DNA of 64,000 bases, from assembly GCA_024693325.1 (NCBI GenBank), contig JAILLA010000068.1:1-64000 (forward strand), read 5' to 3'. Source of the stretch: Solobacterium sp. (GTDB lineage Bacteria > Bacillota_I > Bacilli_A > Erysipelotrichales > Erysipelotrichaceae). Within the stretch, counting starts at the first letter, position 1. Each line of letters begins with the position of its first letter. The position numbers and the translations under genes were made by a program. Positions 26,240 to 35,002 of this stretch are shown here, piece after piece. The notes beneath the pieces are model-generated. The model was given only the letters and a program-made list of their open reading frames with translations. It did no database searches and was not told where the DNA came from.

Positions 26240-26245
26240 ACTTGC

Positions 26246-26498
26246 ATTGGAGGCAGAGAGGATCGATTCAAAAATCCGGATAAATGACTGCCGGCAGAAG
26301 TGCTGACATATCATCATACGTACAGAACAGAGATATTTTTGTTTTGATTTCTCTATGACTGCAGTAAACTGAATATTAAATTATCCGGGAAGAAATGAAA
26401 GGAGGAGAATAAAAGACTTCCCGAACACGACAGTATAAAAATAAAGGGGACAATGCAAAAGGGGATAAAAGAAAAGATCATTGTCCGGAAAGGAAAAA
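26246..26498 (+). promoter_or_regulatory. Long leader with two similar purine-loop hairpins
   Basis: Two consecutive hairpins have large, almost pure-purine loops. Hairpin A pairs CGGGAAG (26386-26392) with CTTCCCG (26417-26423) around a 24-nt loop containing AAAGGAGGAG and ATAAAAGA. Hairpin B pairs GGACAATG (26448-26455) with CATTGTCC (26479-26486) around a 23-nt loop containing AAAAGGGGATAAAAGA. Hairpin B ends directly at the ribosome binding site of the first gene. The design suggests control of translation, possibly by an RNA-binding protein or decoy Shine-Dalgarno sites. No known riboswitch is recognised. Confidence 0.5.
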
Positions 26499-27221
26499 AT
26501 GACAGCTGAATATAAAGCATTAGCCAACAGTTGGATCATGTGGGCGGCCTGCCTGCCGGGTGTTGCAATTGTCATCTACCAGGCCTTCCTGATCTTCAGA
26601 AAATCAAAAAATGATGCGCTCCGCATCGGCTTAAACGAAAAACAGGTTTCTTCATCCATCAGATCGGCAGCGATCACATCGATCGGACCATGTCTGGTCA
26701 TGATCACAGCCATGCTGGCGCTGATGATGTATGACGGCGCACCGTTTGCCTGGCTTCGTACAAACTTTATCGGATCGATCACATATGAACTCCAGGGCGC
26801 GCAGTTCGCTGCCGACGGTATCGGCATTGAACTCGGCAGCTCTGCCATGGACGCAAACTTCCTGGCGACAGCCTGCATCGTAGAAGCAGGCGGATGTGTC
26901 GGCTGGGTCATCTTCTCGGCACTGTTCTCAGACAAGATGGAAGTCGTTAATGAAAAACTCGCAGGCGGAAACATGCTGGCAGTACCGATCATCGGTACCG
27001 GTGCCCTGATCGGTGTTTACTGCTCACTGACGATCGACCGCGTCATTCCTTACGGCACACAGGTATACGGCGTATTTGCCGGCGCGCTTGCAATGTATCT
27101 GCTGACACTCTATGACAGAAAAGTACATAAACAGTGGATCAAGGAATGGGGCCTTACCATCTGCATGATCATCGGTATGATCGTCTGCACGGTCATTGAC
27201 CTGATGACAGGAGCTCTTTAA
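26499..27221 (+). CDS. DUF5058 family membrane protein
   Basis: The 240-residue protein has about six membrane segments and is a likely member of the DUF5058 family, found mainly in gut Bacillota. The function is unknown; size and topology fit a transporter subunit. The ATG at 26499 follows GAAAGGA; an in-frame TTG at 26481 would lie in leader hairpin B. It is followed after 15 nt by a second membrane protein and then by an ATC-hydrolase-like enzyme. The three probably form one operon, with the two membrane proteins as a transport pair (inference). Confidence 0.72.
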   Translation: MTAEYKALANSWIMWAACLPGVAIVIYQAFLIFRKSKNDALRIGLNEKQVSSSIRSAAITSIGPCLVMITAMLALMMYDGAPFAWLRTNFIGSITYELQGAQFAADGIGIELGSSAMDANFLATACIVEAGGCVGWVIFSALFSDKMEVVNEKLAGGNMLAVPIIGTGALIGVYCSLTIDRVIPYGTQVYGVFAGALAMYLLTLYDRKVHKQWIKEWGLTICMIIGMIVCTVIDLMTGAL

Positions 27222-27236
27222 GCTGGGGGATCTATC

Positions 27237-27944
27237 ATGAATAAAGAACAGGAAAAAGTTTATAAAGAGGAATACCTTCCTTACGTTATCAAGGTAGGCA
27301 AGATCACAAGCTGGATCTCCCTGCCGCTGATCTTCATTCCCGCACTGATCGTTGTTCTGGCATTCGGTGCCAGACCTGATCCGGGCGGAGTCATCACAGG
27401 TCTCATCGGACTCTGCTCCGCAATGCTTGCGTGGTATATCGTTGACCCTGTCACGCTGTATCCGATCCTTCATATCCCCGGCATGTATATGACATACCTC
27501 TGCGGAAACTCAAAGGAGATCCGTGCACCTGCGGCGACAGCCGCACTGTCTTCCGCTGATGTGGAAGCAGGCACAGAACAGGGTACCGTCGTAGCCGGCA
27601 TCAGTATTGCCATCTCGATCTTCATTTCCGTCGGAACGATGACGATCGTTGCCATCCTCGGCAACGCGATCCTTTCGATCCTGCCGGATACAGTGCTCCA
27701 TGCGCTGAATTACCTGCTTCCTTCACTGTTCGGTACCATGTGCATGCAGAGGATCCTGCTGGACCCGAAGTCCACATTCATCATTCTGCCGGCAGCTGTC
27801 GTACTGAAGCTGATGTCCAGAGCCGGTTTCTTCAAATTCCTGCCGTTCGGCGGCGGCTATGCACAGATCCTGCTCTGCGTCATCGTCGGCGTTATTGTCG
27901 CCAGAAACGTACATAAAGATAAGATCAGGCCTGCAGGAAAATAA
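27237..27944 (+). CDS. Membrane protein, partner of the DUF5058 protein
   Basis: The 235-residue protein has a short hydrophilic N-terminus and about six membrane segments. I do not recognise a named family. A cytoplasmic-looking loop (SSADVEAGTEQGT, about residue 103) separates the two halves. Size and position suggest that it and the DUF5058 protein form a heteromeric permease. GGGGGATC lies just before the ATG. Confidence 0.65.
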   Translation: MNKEQEKVYKEEYLPYVIKVGKITSWISLPLIFIPALIVVLAFGARPDPGGVITGLIGLCSAMLAWYIVDPVTLYPILHIPGMYMTYLCGNSKEIRAPAATAALSSADVEAGTEQGTVVAGISIAISIFISVGTMTIVAILGNAILSILPDTVLHALNYLLPSLFGTMCMQRILLDPKSTFIILPAAVVLKLMSRAGFFKFLPFGGGYAQILLCVIVGVIVARNVHKDKIRPAGK

Positions 27945-27969
27945 CTGCACGAAAGAAGGGTAAGAAAAT

Positions 27970-28665
27970 ATGGATGAATTCAACGAGCGTGTACACGCAT
28001 ATATCGCTGCCAGGTATTACGAACAGCTGACGGAAAAATTCGGAGAACGCGGAAAGAAGGCATTTATCCACGCGACCCAGTATTATGCAGAGCAGCGCGG
28101 AAGAAGAATGGCCCAGAGAGCCATCCGTGACGGAAAAGAACTGACATACCAGACGTACCAGGAATACGGTGAGTGGGTCAACACGGACTATACGATCGAA
28201 AACGGATGGTCCAACCAGGCGACGGTCACCAACTGGGCACCTGATCTGGAAACACATATCACAAGATGCCCCTGGCATACACAGTTCAAGGAGATGGGAC
28301 TTGTTGAAGCAGGTCATACATACTGTGCGCACCTTGATAATTCGATCTGCAGGGGATTCAATCCCTATATCACATATGATGTGCTCCAGACACTTCATAA
28401 GTCCGATTACTGCATCCATATCCTCAGGGATGTCAATTATGAAGTGGGTGAAAGCCATCCGAAGAAAAAGGAATACCTGAAGAACTTCGAGTATCACTGT
28501 GCACATTCCTTCTGGTCCTATGCGGAAGTCACGGAAGCGATCTTCCTGTCAGAAGGAAAAGAAGTCGTTGAGAATGTACTTAAGGTATTTACCGAAGACT
28601 ACGGTCAGGAAATGGCCGACACACTGGTCAGATACAGAAATACAAACTTCAACGTATGTGACTGA
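27970..28665 (+). CDS. L-2-amino-thiazoline-4-carboxylate hydrolase-like enzyme
   Basis: The 231-residue cytoplasmic protein resembles the ATC hydrolase family, whose Pseudomonas founding member opens the thiazoline ring on the way to cysteine. Visible features are RCPWHTQFKEMGL near residue 98, a conserved Cys/His-rich region (TYCAHLDNSICRGFNP) and FEYHCAHSFW. Many relatives have unknown substrates, so the reaction is not certain. It is the last gene of the DUF5058 operon, suggesting it acts on what the membrane proteins import. Confidence 0.7.
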   Translation: MDEFNERVHAYIAARYYEQLTEKFGERGKKAFIHATQYYAEQRGRRMAQRAIRDGKELTYQTYQEYGEWVNTDYTIENGWSNQATVTNWAPDLETHITRCPWHTQFKEMGLVEAGHTYCAHLDNSICRGFNPYITYDVLQTLHKSDYCIHILRDVNYEVGESHPKKKEYLKNFEYHCAHSFWSYAEVTEAIFLSEGKEVVENVLKVFTEDYGQEMADTLVRYRNTNFNVCD

Positions 28666-28747
28666 AAAACACATCATGAAAAGATGGTCTGATCTGCCGG
28701 TCGGGCTGTCTTTTTTTGCTTTTGACACATTTATGCCGTCCGCAAAA

Positions 28748-28756
28748 TGGTATAAT
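28748..28756 (+). promoter_or_regulatory. Extended -10 promoter (TGGTATAAT)
   Basis: A perfect extended -10 element 27 nt before the operon 28784-32318. Confidence 0.68.
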
Positions 28757-28783
28757 GTGCAACATGTAAGGGGATAATGTAAT

Positions 28784-30001
28784 ATGTCAGAACCGGATTT
28801 GAATATAAAACCAAAACAGAGTACCGAAACAGAAATGAAGGTCGTAGAAAGCAGTAAAAAGAAAAAGGGCGGATTCAAACTCATCCTGATCCTGACAGTG
28901 CTGCTGGCAGTGGCTGCTGCAGCCGGTTATTTTGTGATCCAGGACAAGAAGAAAACGATCGATCTTGAAGACTATGTCATGATGCCGACGTATACGGGAC
29001 TGAACGGGGAAGCTTCGGTCGAGAAGATCGAACTTGACCAGACAACGCTTGAAAAGAAGATACATGAGATCCTCGGGGAAGATGAATATATCGATATGTA
29101 CGACCTGGTCTCCCGCATCAGCCTTGGCTATAACCAGAACCTGGATTCACTTTCCAACAACGATGAAATCACTGTCACGCTGAACTATGACAAGAGTGCC
29201 CTGAAGAATGCTTTCAAGATCAACTTCACCGGAACGGAGAAAGTGTTCGTCGTAGCTGGACTGCTTGATTATGTTGATATGGATCCTTTTGAAGATCTCA
29301 GCATCCTGTTTGAAGGCACTGCGCCGCTGGCCAGGGTCAATAAGTTTGTATCAGACAACCCGATCTTCTCATATAACAAGTTTTATACATTGAAAGTCAA
29401 CGGAAAAGACGCGGACAATGCTGTAATGGATATCGGTGATGTCCTGACGATCGAACTGTCTGATGACGGCATCAAGGCGATGAAGGACAGGGGATTTGTA
29501 CCCAGCAACATGTCTGTTTCCTATACATTAGGCAAGACCGATGTGAACTGGTACCTGACCTCTGCGTCCGAACTGCAGGGATCTACATTCGAAAAGCTGA
29601 AGGCACAGGGAAAAGATGAATGCATTGCCAACTTCGCAAGGAAGAATCTGAACTATGAACCGGAATATGTGAAAGCATATGCGCTGATCCCCAAGGATGA
29701 CAAGTGGGGCAGAAACTGTGTTTCCCATCTGGTACTGGTCTACAGCTATGAAGTACCTGTCGAGACAGAAGATGAAGAAGAAACTGAAAAGACAGAAGAA
29801 GTCCTGACAGAAACCAGATATATTGCGATCGAAACACCTGCCATCGTGAACCTGAAGCTGGCAGCAGCTGACCAGGAAACACCTGAACAGACATATAATC
29901 CTGACTTCTCCGGATCATATTATTACGATGATCTTGACGGACTGTTTACAGACCGCATCCAGAAAAACGTCGCCGATTATACATACGAGGAGATCCAGTA
30001 A
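28784..30001 (+). CDS. Membrane-anchored extracellular protein of unknown function
   Basis: The 405-residue protein has a charged cytoplasmic N-terminus (about 30 residues), one membrane segment (about 31-53) and a large extracytoplasmic part. That part looks like a series of small beta-rich repeats resembling DUF-type surface domains, then an acidic, Glu/Thr-rich linker near residue 325. I do not recognise a family. It is the first gene of an operon with an FHA-like/ABC ATPase and an ABC-2 permease and may be an accessory or substrate-binding part of that system. AAGGGG precedes the ATG. Confidence 0.65.
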   Translation: MSEPDLNIKPKQSTETEMKVVESSKKKKGGFKLILILTVLLAVAAAAGYFVIQDKKKTIDLEDYVMMPTYTGLNGEASVEKIELDQTTLEKKIHEILGEDEYIDMYDLVSRISLGYNQNLDSLSNNDEITVTLNYDKSALKNAFKINFTGTEKVFVVAGLLDYVDMDPFEDLSILFEGTAPLARVNKFVSDNPIFSYNKFYTLKVNGKDADNAVMDIGDVLTIELSDDGIKAMKDRGFVPSNMSVSYTLGKTDVNWYLTSASELQGSTFEKLKAQGKDECIANFARKNLNYEPEYVKAYALIPKDDKWGRNCVSHLVLVYSYEVPVETEDEEETEKTEEVLTETRYIAIETPAIVNLKLAAADQETPEQTYNPDFSGSYYYDDLDGLFTDRIQKNVADYTYEEIQ

Positions 30002-30007
30002 ACGCAT

Positions 30008-31474
30008 ATGATGAACCCGGTATTATTTGTGATCACCAGCGATCAGATCATTTCACATGAGCTTGCTTCGGAAAGCACAGTGATCGGAAGGGACAGCCTC
30101 TTTTCCAAGGTCGGCCTTTCACTGCCCGGCAGTTTTATTCCCGCAAAAACCGGGAAAATAACGAATGAGAACGGACAGTGGAAATATACGGACCTGCAGA
30201 ATAAAATACCCGTTTATCTGAACAAGGAAAAAATTACCAAAGAAGCACTTCTCAAACCGAATGATGTCCTGAGCTTTGTTGATCCTTCATTCAGCAGTGA
30301 CGATGATGTCATCAGTATCCTGTTCACTGAAGAAACTGCCTGGAAAGACAATAAATGGCTGGTAAAGCCGTTTAACAGCTCCCTGGCAGAATACCTGGAT
30401 CAGGATGTCTTCTATATGAAGGACGGCGATCTGCATATCAGAAATACGGAATGCAAAGTGTATCTGAATCAGTTACCGGCGGAACATGACCGGTCCGCTG
30501 CTGTACTGGACCATATCCAGGCAGGCAGACGTGATTATTTCATCCTGCTGTCAAAGATGATCATCAAGGAATCACCGTCGGAAAACAATGCGCTGCAGCC
30601 GGCTGAACAGGCATCAGAGCCTGATGAAAGCCTGGATGTGCATATTATAAAGCGGACGCTCGGAAGCATGACCCTGCTGAAGGATGTCAGATTCCATGTA
30701 CAGCCGGGTGAAATGGTGCTTGTCATCGGAGGCTCCGGTGCCGGCAAGACCACTCTGATCAATGCCATCAAGGGTGACGAAAAGGCCCAGGAAGCGAAGG
30801 TCATCTACTGCGGGCGCGATGTATATGACAACAGCCAGTACAGGATCATCCAGAGAAAGATCGGTTACGTTCCGCAGAAGGATACGTTGCTGAAGGGGGA
30901 TACCGTATATAAGACGATCGAAGACGCAGCCAGAATGGCAAACCTCGAAAACGTATCAGACAGCAATGTACTGAAGGGTTATGTCGAAGATGCACTAAAA
31001 GTCTTTTCACTCCAGAATGAACGGAACAAGCTTGTCAGCAAGCTCAGCGGCGGCGAGACCAAGAGACTGTCGACAGCCAAGGCATATATCAAGCAGCCGA
31101 GCCTGTTCTTCCTGGATGAACCGGACTCCGGACTTGACGAGAATTCCAAGAACCAGCTTCTGGACATCCTGCATGAGATCGCTCATCAGGAAAACAAGAT
31201 CGTGATCGTCATTTCCCACTACAGTCTGGAATACGGTCCGAAATATGAAAAAACGGAAAACTATAAGGAACATTACGACAAGGTCGTAGTGCTTGCCAAA
31301 GACAGCACCAACACCGGAAGGCTTGCCTTCTTCGGAACACCGCATGATGCCTGCACCTTCTTTGAAACAGAATCCCTCAAGGAGATCATCAGCAGGATCG
31401 AACCGCCGGAAAAACACGGTGAAGGGAAAGCGGAATACTTTATAGAAAAATTCAATACAACCAGAGGTGATTAA
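30008..31474 (+). CDS. ABC transporter ATPase with N-terminal FHA-like region (ABCG type)
   Basis: The 488-residue protein has an N-terminal region (about 1-190) that looks like one or two FHA-type beta-sandwiches. The start ESTVIGRDSLFS recalls the FHA core IGR, and a second similar unit is likely. An ABC ATPase follows: Walker A GGSGAGKTT near residue 243, signature LSGGETKRLS, Walker B LFFLDEPDSGLD. The order FHA-ATPase matches ABCG-like exporters such as Rv1747, where phosphothreonine binding regulates transport. Here the permease is a separate gene. The ribosome binding site is GAGGAG about 15 nt upstream, rather far. Confidence 0.8.
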   Translation: MMNPVLFVITSDQIISHELASESTVIGRDSLFSKVGLSLPGSFIPAKTGKITNENGQWKYTDLQNKIPVYLNKEKITKEALLKPNDVLSFVDPSFSSDDDVISILFTEETAWKDNKWLVKPFNSSLAEYLDQDVFYMKDGDLHIRNTECKVYLNQLPAEHDRSAAVLDHIQAGRRDYFILLSKMIIKESPSENNALQPAEQASEPDESLDVHIIKRTLGSMTLLKDVRFHVQPGEMVLVIGGSGAGKTTLINAIKGDEKAQEAKVIYCGRDVYDNSQYRIIQRKIGYVPQKDTLLKGDTVYKTIEDAARMANLENVSDSNVLKGYVEDALKVFSLQNERNKLVSKLSGGETKRLSTAKAYIKQPSLFFLDEPDSGLDENSKNQLLDILHEIAHQENKIVIVISHYSLEYGPKYEKTENYKEHYDKVVVLAKDSTNTGRLAFFGTPHDACTFFETESLKEIISRIEPPEKHGEGKAEYFIEKFNTTRGD

Positions 31475-31478
31475 CGGT

Positions 31479-32318
31479 ATGAACGCATCAATGGGCGAAC
31501 AGATCAAAATATACTTCGGCAAAAACAGCCGTATCTTCTTCAACGAAAAAAAATACATCAGTATTTTCCTGTCGACTGTATTAATGACACTGATGATCGG
31601 CATGGTCACCGGATCGGAAATGTTTGCGCAGTACTCCGCAACAAGAAACGGCGCATTTGCGCTGGTCTGTGCCTGCATCTGGATCGGCATCTTCAACTCC
31701 ATCCAGTCCATCTGCAAGGAGAGGGCGACCATCAAGGAAGAAAAGCGCAACAACGGACTGGACCTGATGGCCTACACCCTGGCGCATGTCCTGTTCGACG
31801 CGATCATCTGCTTCTTTGAAGCACTGCTTGTAACACTGATCATCTTCCTGCTGAAGAAGAACAACATCCAGGGTGAATCGTCATTCCCGACAGTCACCAT
31901 ACTGAAATACCTGTTTACATTCTTCCTGGTCATTTTCTCATCCGATGTGTTCGGACTGGCCGCTTCCGCCTTTGCGGTAAATACGGAAGTCGCCATGACG
32001 ATCATGCCGTTCCTGCTGATCGTACAGTTACTGCTGTCAGGATTCGTATTCTCCCTGGACGGCGTCATGAAAGCATTGTCAAACGCCACCATCAGTAAAT
32101 GGGGACTGAATGCCATATGTATCGCGGCAGATGTCAATCATCTCTCCGTACCCTCAGACAACTACATCATGGCAGCCTTAAAGAATGATTACTACGACCA
32201 GTACAATCCCAAGTCATTCCATCTGCTTAGGATCTGGCTGATCCTGCTGCTGATCACGGTCATACTTGTCCTGCTGACAAGGCTGTTCATATCGACCGTG
32301 GAAAAAGACAAGCGTTAA
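31479..32318 (+). CDS. ABC-2/ABCG-type transporter permease
   Basis: The 279-residue protein has an amphipathic N-terminus and about six membrane segments. The QSICKERATIKEEKRNNGLD stretch is typical of ABCG-type permeases just after membrane helix 2. It is the membrane half of the transporter whose ATPase is encoded upstream. AGAGGTGA lies 8 nt before the ATG at 31479. Its stop overlaps the stop of the convergent tmcAL gene (shared TTAA). Confidence 0.82.
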   Translation: MNASMGEQIKIYFGKNSRIFFNEKKYISIFLSTVLMTLMIGMVTGSEMFAQYSATRNGAFALVCACIWIGIFNSIQSICKERATIKEEKRNNGLDLMAYTLAHVLFDAIICFFEALLVTLIIFLLKKNNIQGESSFPTVTILKYLFTFFLVIFSSDVFGLAASAFAVNTEVAMTIMPFLLIVQLLLSGFVFSLDGVMKALSNATISKWGLNAICIAADVNHLSVPSDNYIMAALKNDYYDQYNPKSFHLLRIWLILLLITVILVLLTRLFISTVEKDKR

Positions 32319-33442
32319 CGGTTTCCTTGATCAGAAACATACCTGGCACCTGTTACTTCTTCATGAAGCAGGTGCTTTCTTGTTTCTTCCGGGAAGACGC
32401 TGGCATACAGCATCGTTGTTTTGTATTCCATGAGCCGCCAGGGTCTCGGGATATCCGCAAACCGGCAGGCAAATTTCGTTTCCGACTCCTTCATTTCCCT
32501 GAGATAGGCACGTCCTGTCTCATTGAATGCAAGTACGCGCACTGCATCGTGCTCCGGCAGGCGGGAGACTTCTTCCTTCGTGATCTGGTTCAGTGCCTGC
32601 AGGCAGGTCCTTCTGATCCTGGAAGCGGTATAACGGTATGTCACGGCATCCTTCAGGAAACTGTCCCATGTGTCATTTCGTTCCGCTTTTTCGATCAGGT
32701 GGTTTTCGATCCCTTCACTGAACAGGAAGAAAGAAGAAAGACGTTCCTTGTCCGTCATCAGCAGGAATGTCCGAAGATAGGGGTAATACAGTTCCATCCA
32801 GGGATGGAAGGAACCGGTCAGGACATCCTTCATCGGTGTCGAATCCGCCAGATCCATTTCCTTTTTCAATGCTGTACGGATCGCAAGGGCACTGGATACT
32901 TCACGCATCTCATCATCGTTGTAGGAGGAGGTACGGGGGATCAGGACCGGCTCAATGTCCGTATCCATCAGCTGTTTCAGATAGCATACTGCCAGGATAT
33001 CATTCGGCAGCATCTCACCGGTCAGAAGGCTGTATGCCTTCGGAAAGCTCATCCCGGCAGACAGGGACTGATGCAGATGATCCGGATTGACCGGCGTCTC
33101 GGCGATCTCCCGGAGATTCTCCAGGTTGCCGCATTCGCTTCCGAACGAAAGATATGAGATGCCTGCTTTCTTCAGCACCTCAACACCGCCCTTGGCAAAG
33201 TGGGAAGCCGACTGGACCGCATGGATATAAGGAAGCTCAAGGACCAGGTCGATGCCGTCGCGCACGGCAGCTTCCGCTCTGCTCCATTTATCTATGACCG
33301 CAGGCTCACCGCGCTGCGTAAAATGGCCGGACATGACAGCGATCATGACATCGCATCCGGTCTTTTTTCTTGTTTCTGTGATCTGGTAGATATGGCCTTT
33401 ATGAAACGGATTGTATTCGGCGATAATTCCGCAAGCTTTCAT
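32315..33442 (-). CDS. tmcAL: tRNA(Met) cytidine acetate ligase TmcAL
   Basis: The 375-residue nucleotidyltransferase-like protein starts MKACGIIAEYNPFHKGHIYQ, with the HxGH motif of ATP-using nucleotidyltransferases. It then has AVMSGHFTQRGEPA and FGSECGNLE, as in B. subtilis YlbM/TmcAL, which makes N4-acetylcytidine at the wobble base of elongator tRNA(Met) from acetate. GGAGGTG lies 6 nt before the ATG at 33442; the in-frame GTG at 33451 overlaps that site. Confidence 0.92.
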   Translation of the reverse strand: MKACGIIAEYNPFHKGHIYQITETRKKTGCDVMIAVMSGHFTQRGEPAVIDKWSRAEAAVRDGIDLVLELPYIHAVQSASHFAKGGVEVLKKAGISYLSFGSECGNLENLREIAETPVNPDHLHQSLSAGMSFPKAYSLLTGEMLPNDILAVCYLKQLMDTDIEPVLIPRTSSYNDDEMREVSSALAIRTALKKEMDLADSTPMKDVLTGSFHPWMELYYPYLRTFLLMTDKERLSSFFLFSEGIENHLIEKAERNDTWDSFLKDAVTYRYTASRIRRTCLQALNQITKEEVSRLPEHDAVRVLAFNETGRAYLREMKESETKFACRFADIPRPWRLMEYKTTMLYASVFPEETRKHLLHEEVTGARYVSDQGNR

Positions 33443-33473
33443 CGTGTTCACCTCCGCCGCTGTGTTTTGACTA

Positions 33474-33482
33474 TGCTACAAT
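33474..33482 (+). promoter_or_regulatory. Extended -10 promoter (TGCTACAAT)
   Basis: TG-C-TACAAT lies 25 nt before the alpha/beta hydrolase gene, in the divergent gap with tmcAL. Confidence 0.6.
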
Positions 33483-33507
33483 AATATCAGAAGGAGTTGT
33501 GATTTGT

Positions 33508-34392
33508 ATGAGCCATACGTTAGGAATTACAATTTACCGCCCGACGGGAGAAGTGAAGGGCTGTGTGGAGATCATTCACGGGATGCAGGAGCATCGCACA
33601 CGTTATGAAAAATTCGCCCAGTATCTGAGAGAAAACGGATACGGCGTTGTTACTTTTGATCTGCCGGGTCACGGAGAAACTGCCGAGAATGAAGTGCTCG
33701 GTTATTTCGGCGATGAGAACGGCTGGGACCAGCTGATCTGGAGTGCCGAAAAGGTTGCTGAACTGACAAAGCAGGAATTCCCGGGTGTTCCTTTCTTTAT
33801 GATGGGACATTCCATGGGTACGATCGTCGCCAGGACCTGGATGCAGGAACACGACGCACCCTCAGGCGTCATCCTGACCGGAGCGCCGAATTACAATCCG
33901 GCAGCCAAAGCAGGAATGGGCCTTGCTATGGCAGTCAGGGCAGTCAAAGGGCCGAAGGGCTACAGCAAAATGCTCGACCAGCTTGTGACAGGCAATTTCA
34001 ACAACGGGATCGAGAACCCGCGCACCGGCGTAGACTGGCTGAGCTACAACGAAGAGAATGTGAGGAATTATCTGGCAGATCCGCTGAACGGCTTCCCGTT
34101 CACGGTCCAGGGATATATCGACGAACTGACCGGACTGATCCGCATGGCAGAACCCGGCAGATATGTACATGCCGACAAAGATCTGCCGATCGCGTTCTTC
34201 AGCGGTATTGACGACCCCTGCACAGGCGGTTCCGAAGGCCTGAACGATTCGATCGAAACACTGAGAAAAGCAGGGTATGAGAACATTTCGTGCAAGGTTT
34301 ATGAGCATATGCGCCACGAAATCCTGAATGAAACGGACGCAGAAAAGGTTTACGCTGACATCCTGGCATGGCTGAATGAAAAAAGTGCCTGA
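33508..34392 (+). CDS. Alpha/beta hydrolase, lysophospholipase-like
   Basis: The 294-residue cytoplasmic protein has the serine-hydrolase lid and elbow pattern of monoacylglycerol lipase/PldB relatives: an oxyanion motif in IIHGMQEHRTRYEKFAQYL, the nucleophile elbow GHSMGTI near residue 95, and a late His in YEHMRHEILNE near residue 271. The substrate is likely a glycerolipid, by family only. The ATG at 33508 is preferred over a GTG at 33499, which would overlap AAGGAG. Confidence 0.88.
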   Translation: MSHTLGITIYRPTGEVKGCVEIIHGMQEHRTRYEKFAQYLRENGYGVVTFDLPGHGETAENEVLGYFGDENGWDQLIWSAEKVAELTKQEFPGVPFFMMGHSMGTIVARTWMQEHDAPSGVILTGAPNYNPAAKAGMGLAMAVRAVKGPKGYSKMLDQLVTGNFNNGIENPRTGVDWLSYNEENVRNYLADPLNGFPFTVQGYIDELTGLIRMAEPGRYVHADKDLPIAFFSGIDDPCTGGSEGLNDSIETLRKAGYENISCKVYEHMRHEILNETDAEKVYADILAWLNEKSA

Positions 34393-34419
34393 AGATGCAC
34401 TTTGTGAAAGTATCAATCA

Positions 34420-34447
34420 TTGACTTTGATTTGTGGTTTGCTATAAT
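34420..34447 (+). promoter_or_regulatory. Promoter of the yceD-rpmF unit
   Basis: TTGACT (34420-34425), a 16-bp spacer and TGC-TATAAT (34439-34447). It is one of the best promoters in the window, fitting a ribosomal protein gene. Confidence 0.8.
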
Positions 34448-34478
34448 TTAACACGTTAACGGTTAAGGAGATTTACTC

Positions 34479-34988
34479 GTGAGATGGACCAAAGCAGAGA
34501 TACAGGCAGCACGTTCACAGAATCTTACCGCTGAAGAAGATGTGGTAATAGACAGCAGCGTGTTCGAAGGATTCTCTCTGATCAACAGTGTCCGTGATGT
34601 CCACGCAGCCGCAACAGGCTATCTGGACGAACATGACGATCTCTTCTACGCTGTGATCCGTGTAACGGGAACGATGCTGCTTCCCGACGCGATCACCGGG
34701 GAAGAAATCGAGCACCCGTTTGAAACGGAAAGCGAGGAAACCTATTCCTTTCATAAGACGGATGATGAAAACATCCGTGACGTTACGGATGATGTCATCG
34801 AGCTGATGCCTGCGATTATTGACGCAATTATCATGGAGGTACCGCTCCAGGTGACAAATGCTTCGGAAGATGATTACCCGCACGGTGACGGCTGGGCAGT
34901 CATAACGGAAGAAGCTTATCTGAGAGACCGGGAGAGTCGGATCGATCCGCGCCTGGCAAAACTCATGGAATATAAAGAAGAAGAGTAG
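34479..34988 (+). CDS. YceD/DUF177 family protein
   Basis: The 169-residue acidic protein belongs to the YceD (DUF177) family, usually encoded directly before rpmF and linked to large-subunit rRNA processing in other organisms. It starts with GTG, 9 nt after TAAGGAG; no other in-frame start is near. The rpmF ribosome binding site overlaps its stop region, so both are in one transcript. Confidence 0.88.
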   Translation: MRWTKAEIQAARSQNLTAEEDVVIDSSVFEGFSLINSVRDVHAAATGYLDEHDDLFYAVIRVTGTMLLPDAITGEEIEHPFETESEETYSFHKTDDENIRDVTDDVIELMPAIIDAIIMEVPLQVTNASEDDYPHGDGWAVITEEAYLRDRESRIDPRLAKLMEYKEEE

Positions 34989-35002
34989 GAGGTGTCAGGC
35001 AG

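Noticed and set aside
28690-28720. Terminator after the ATC-hydrolase-like gene
   Set aside because: A T tract is present but the stem (GCC / GGGC) is too short to call with confidence; not listed as a feature.
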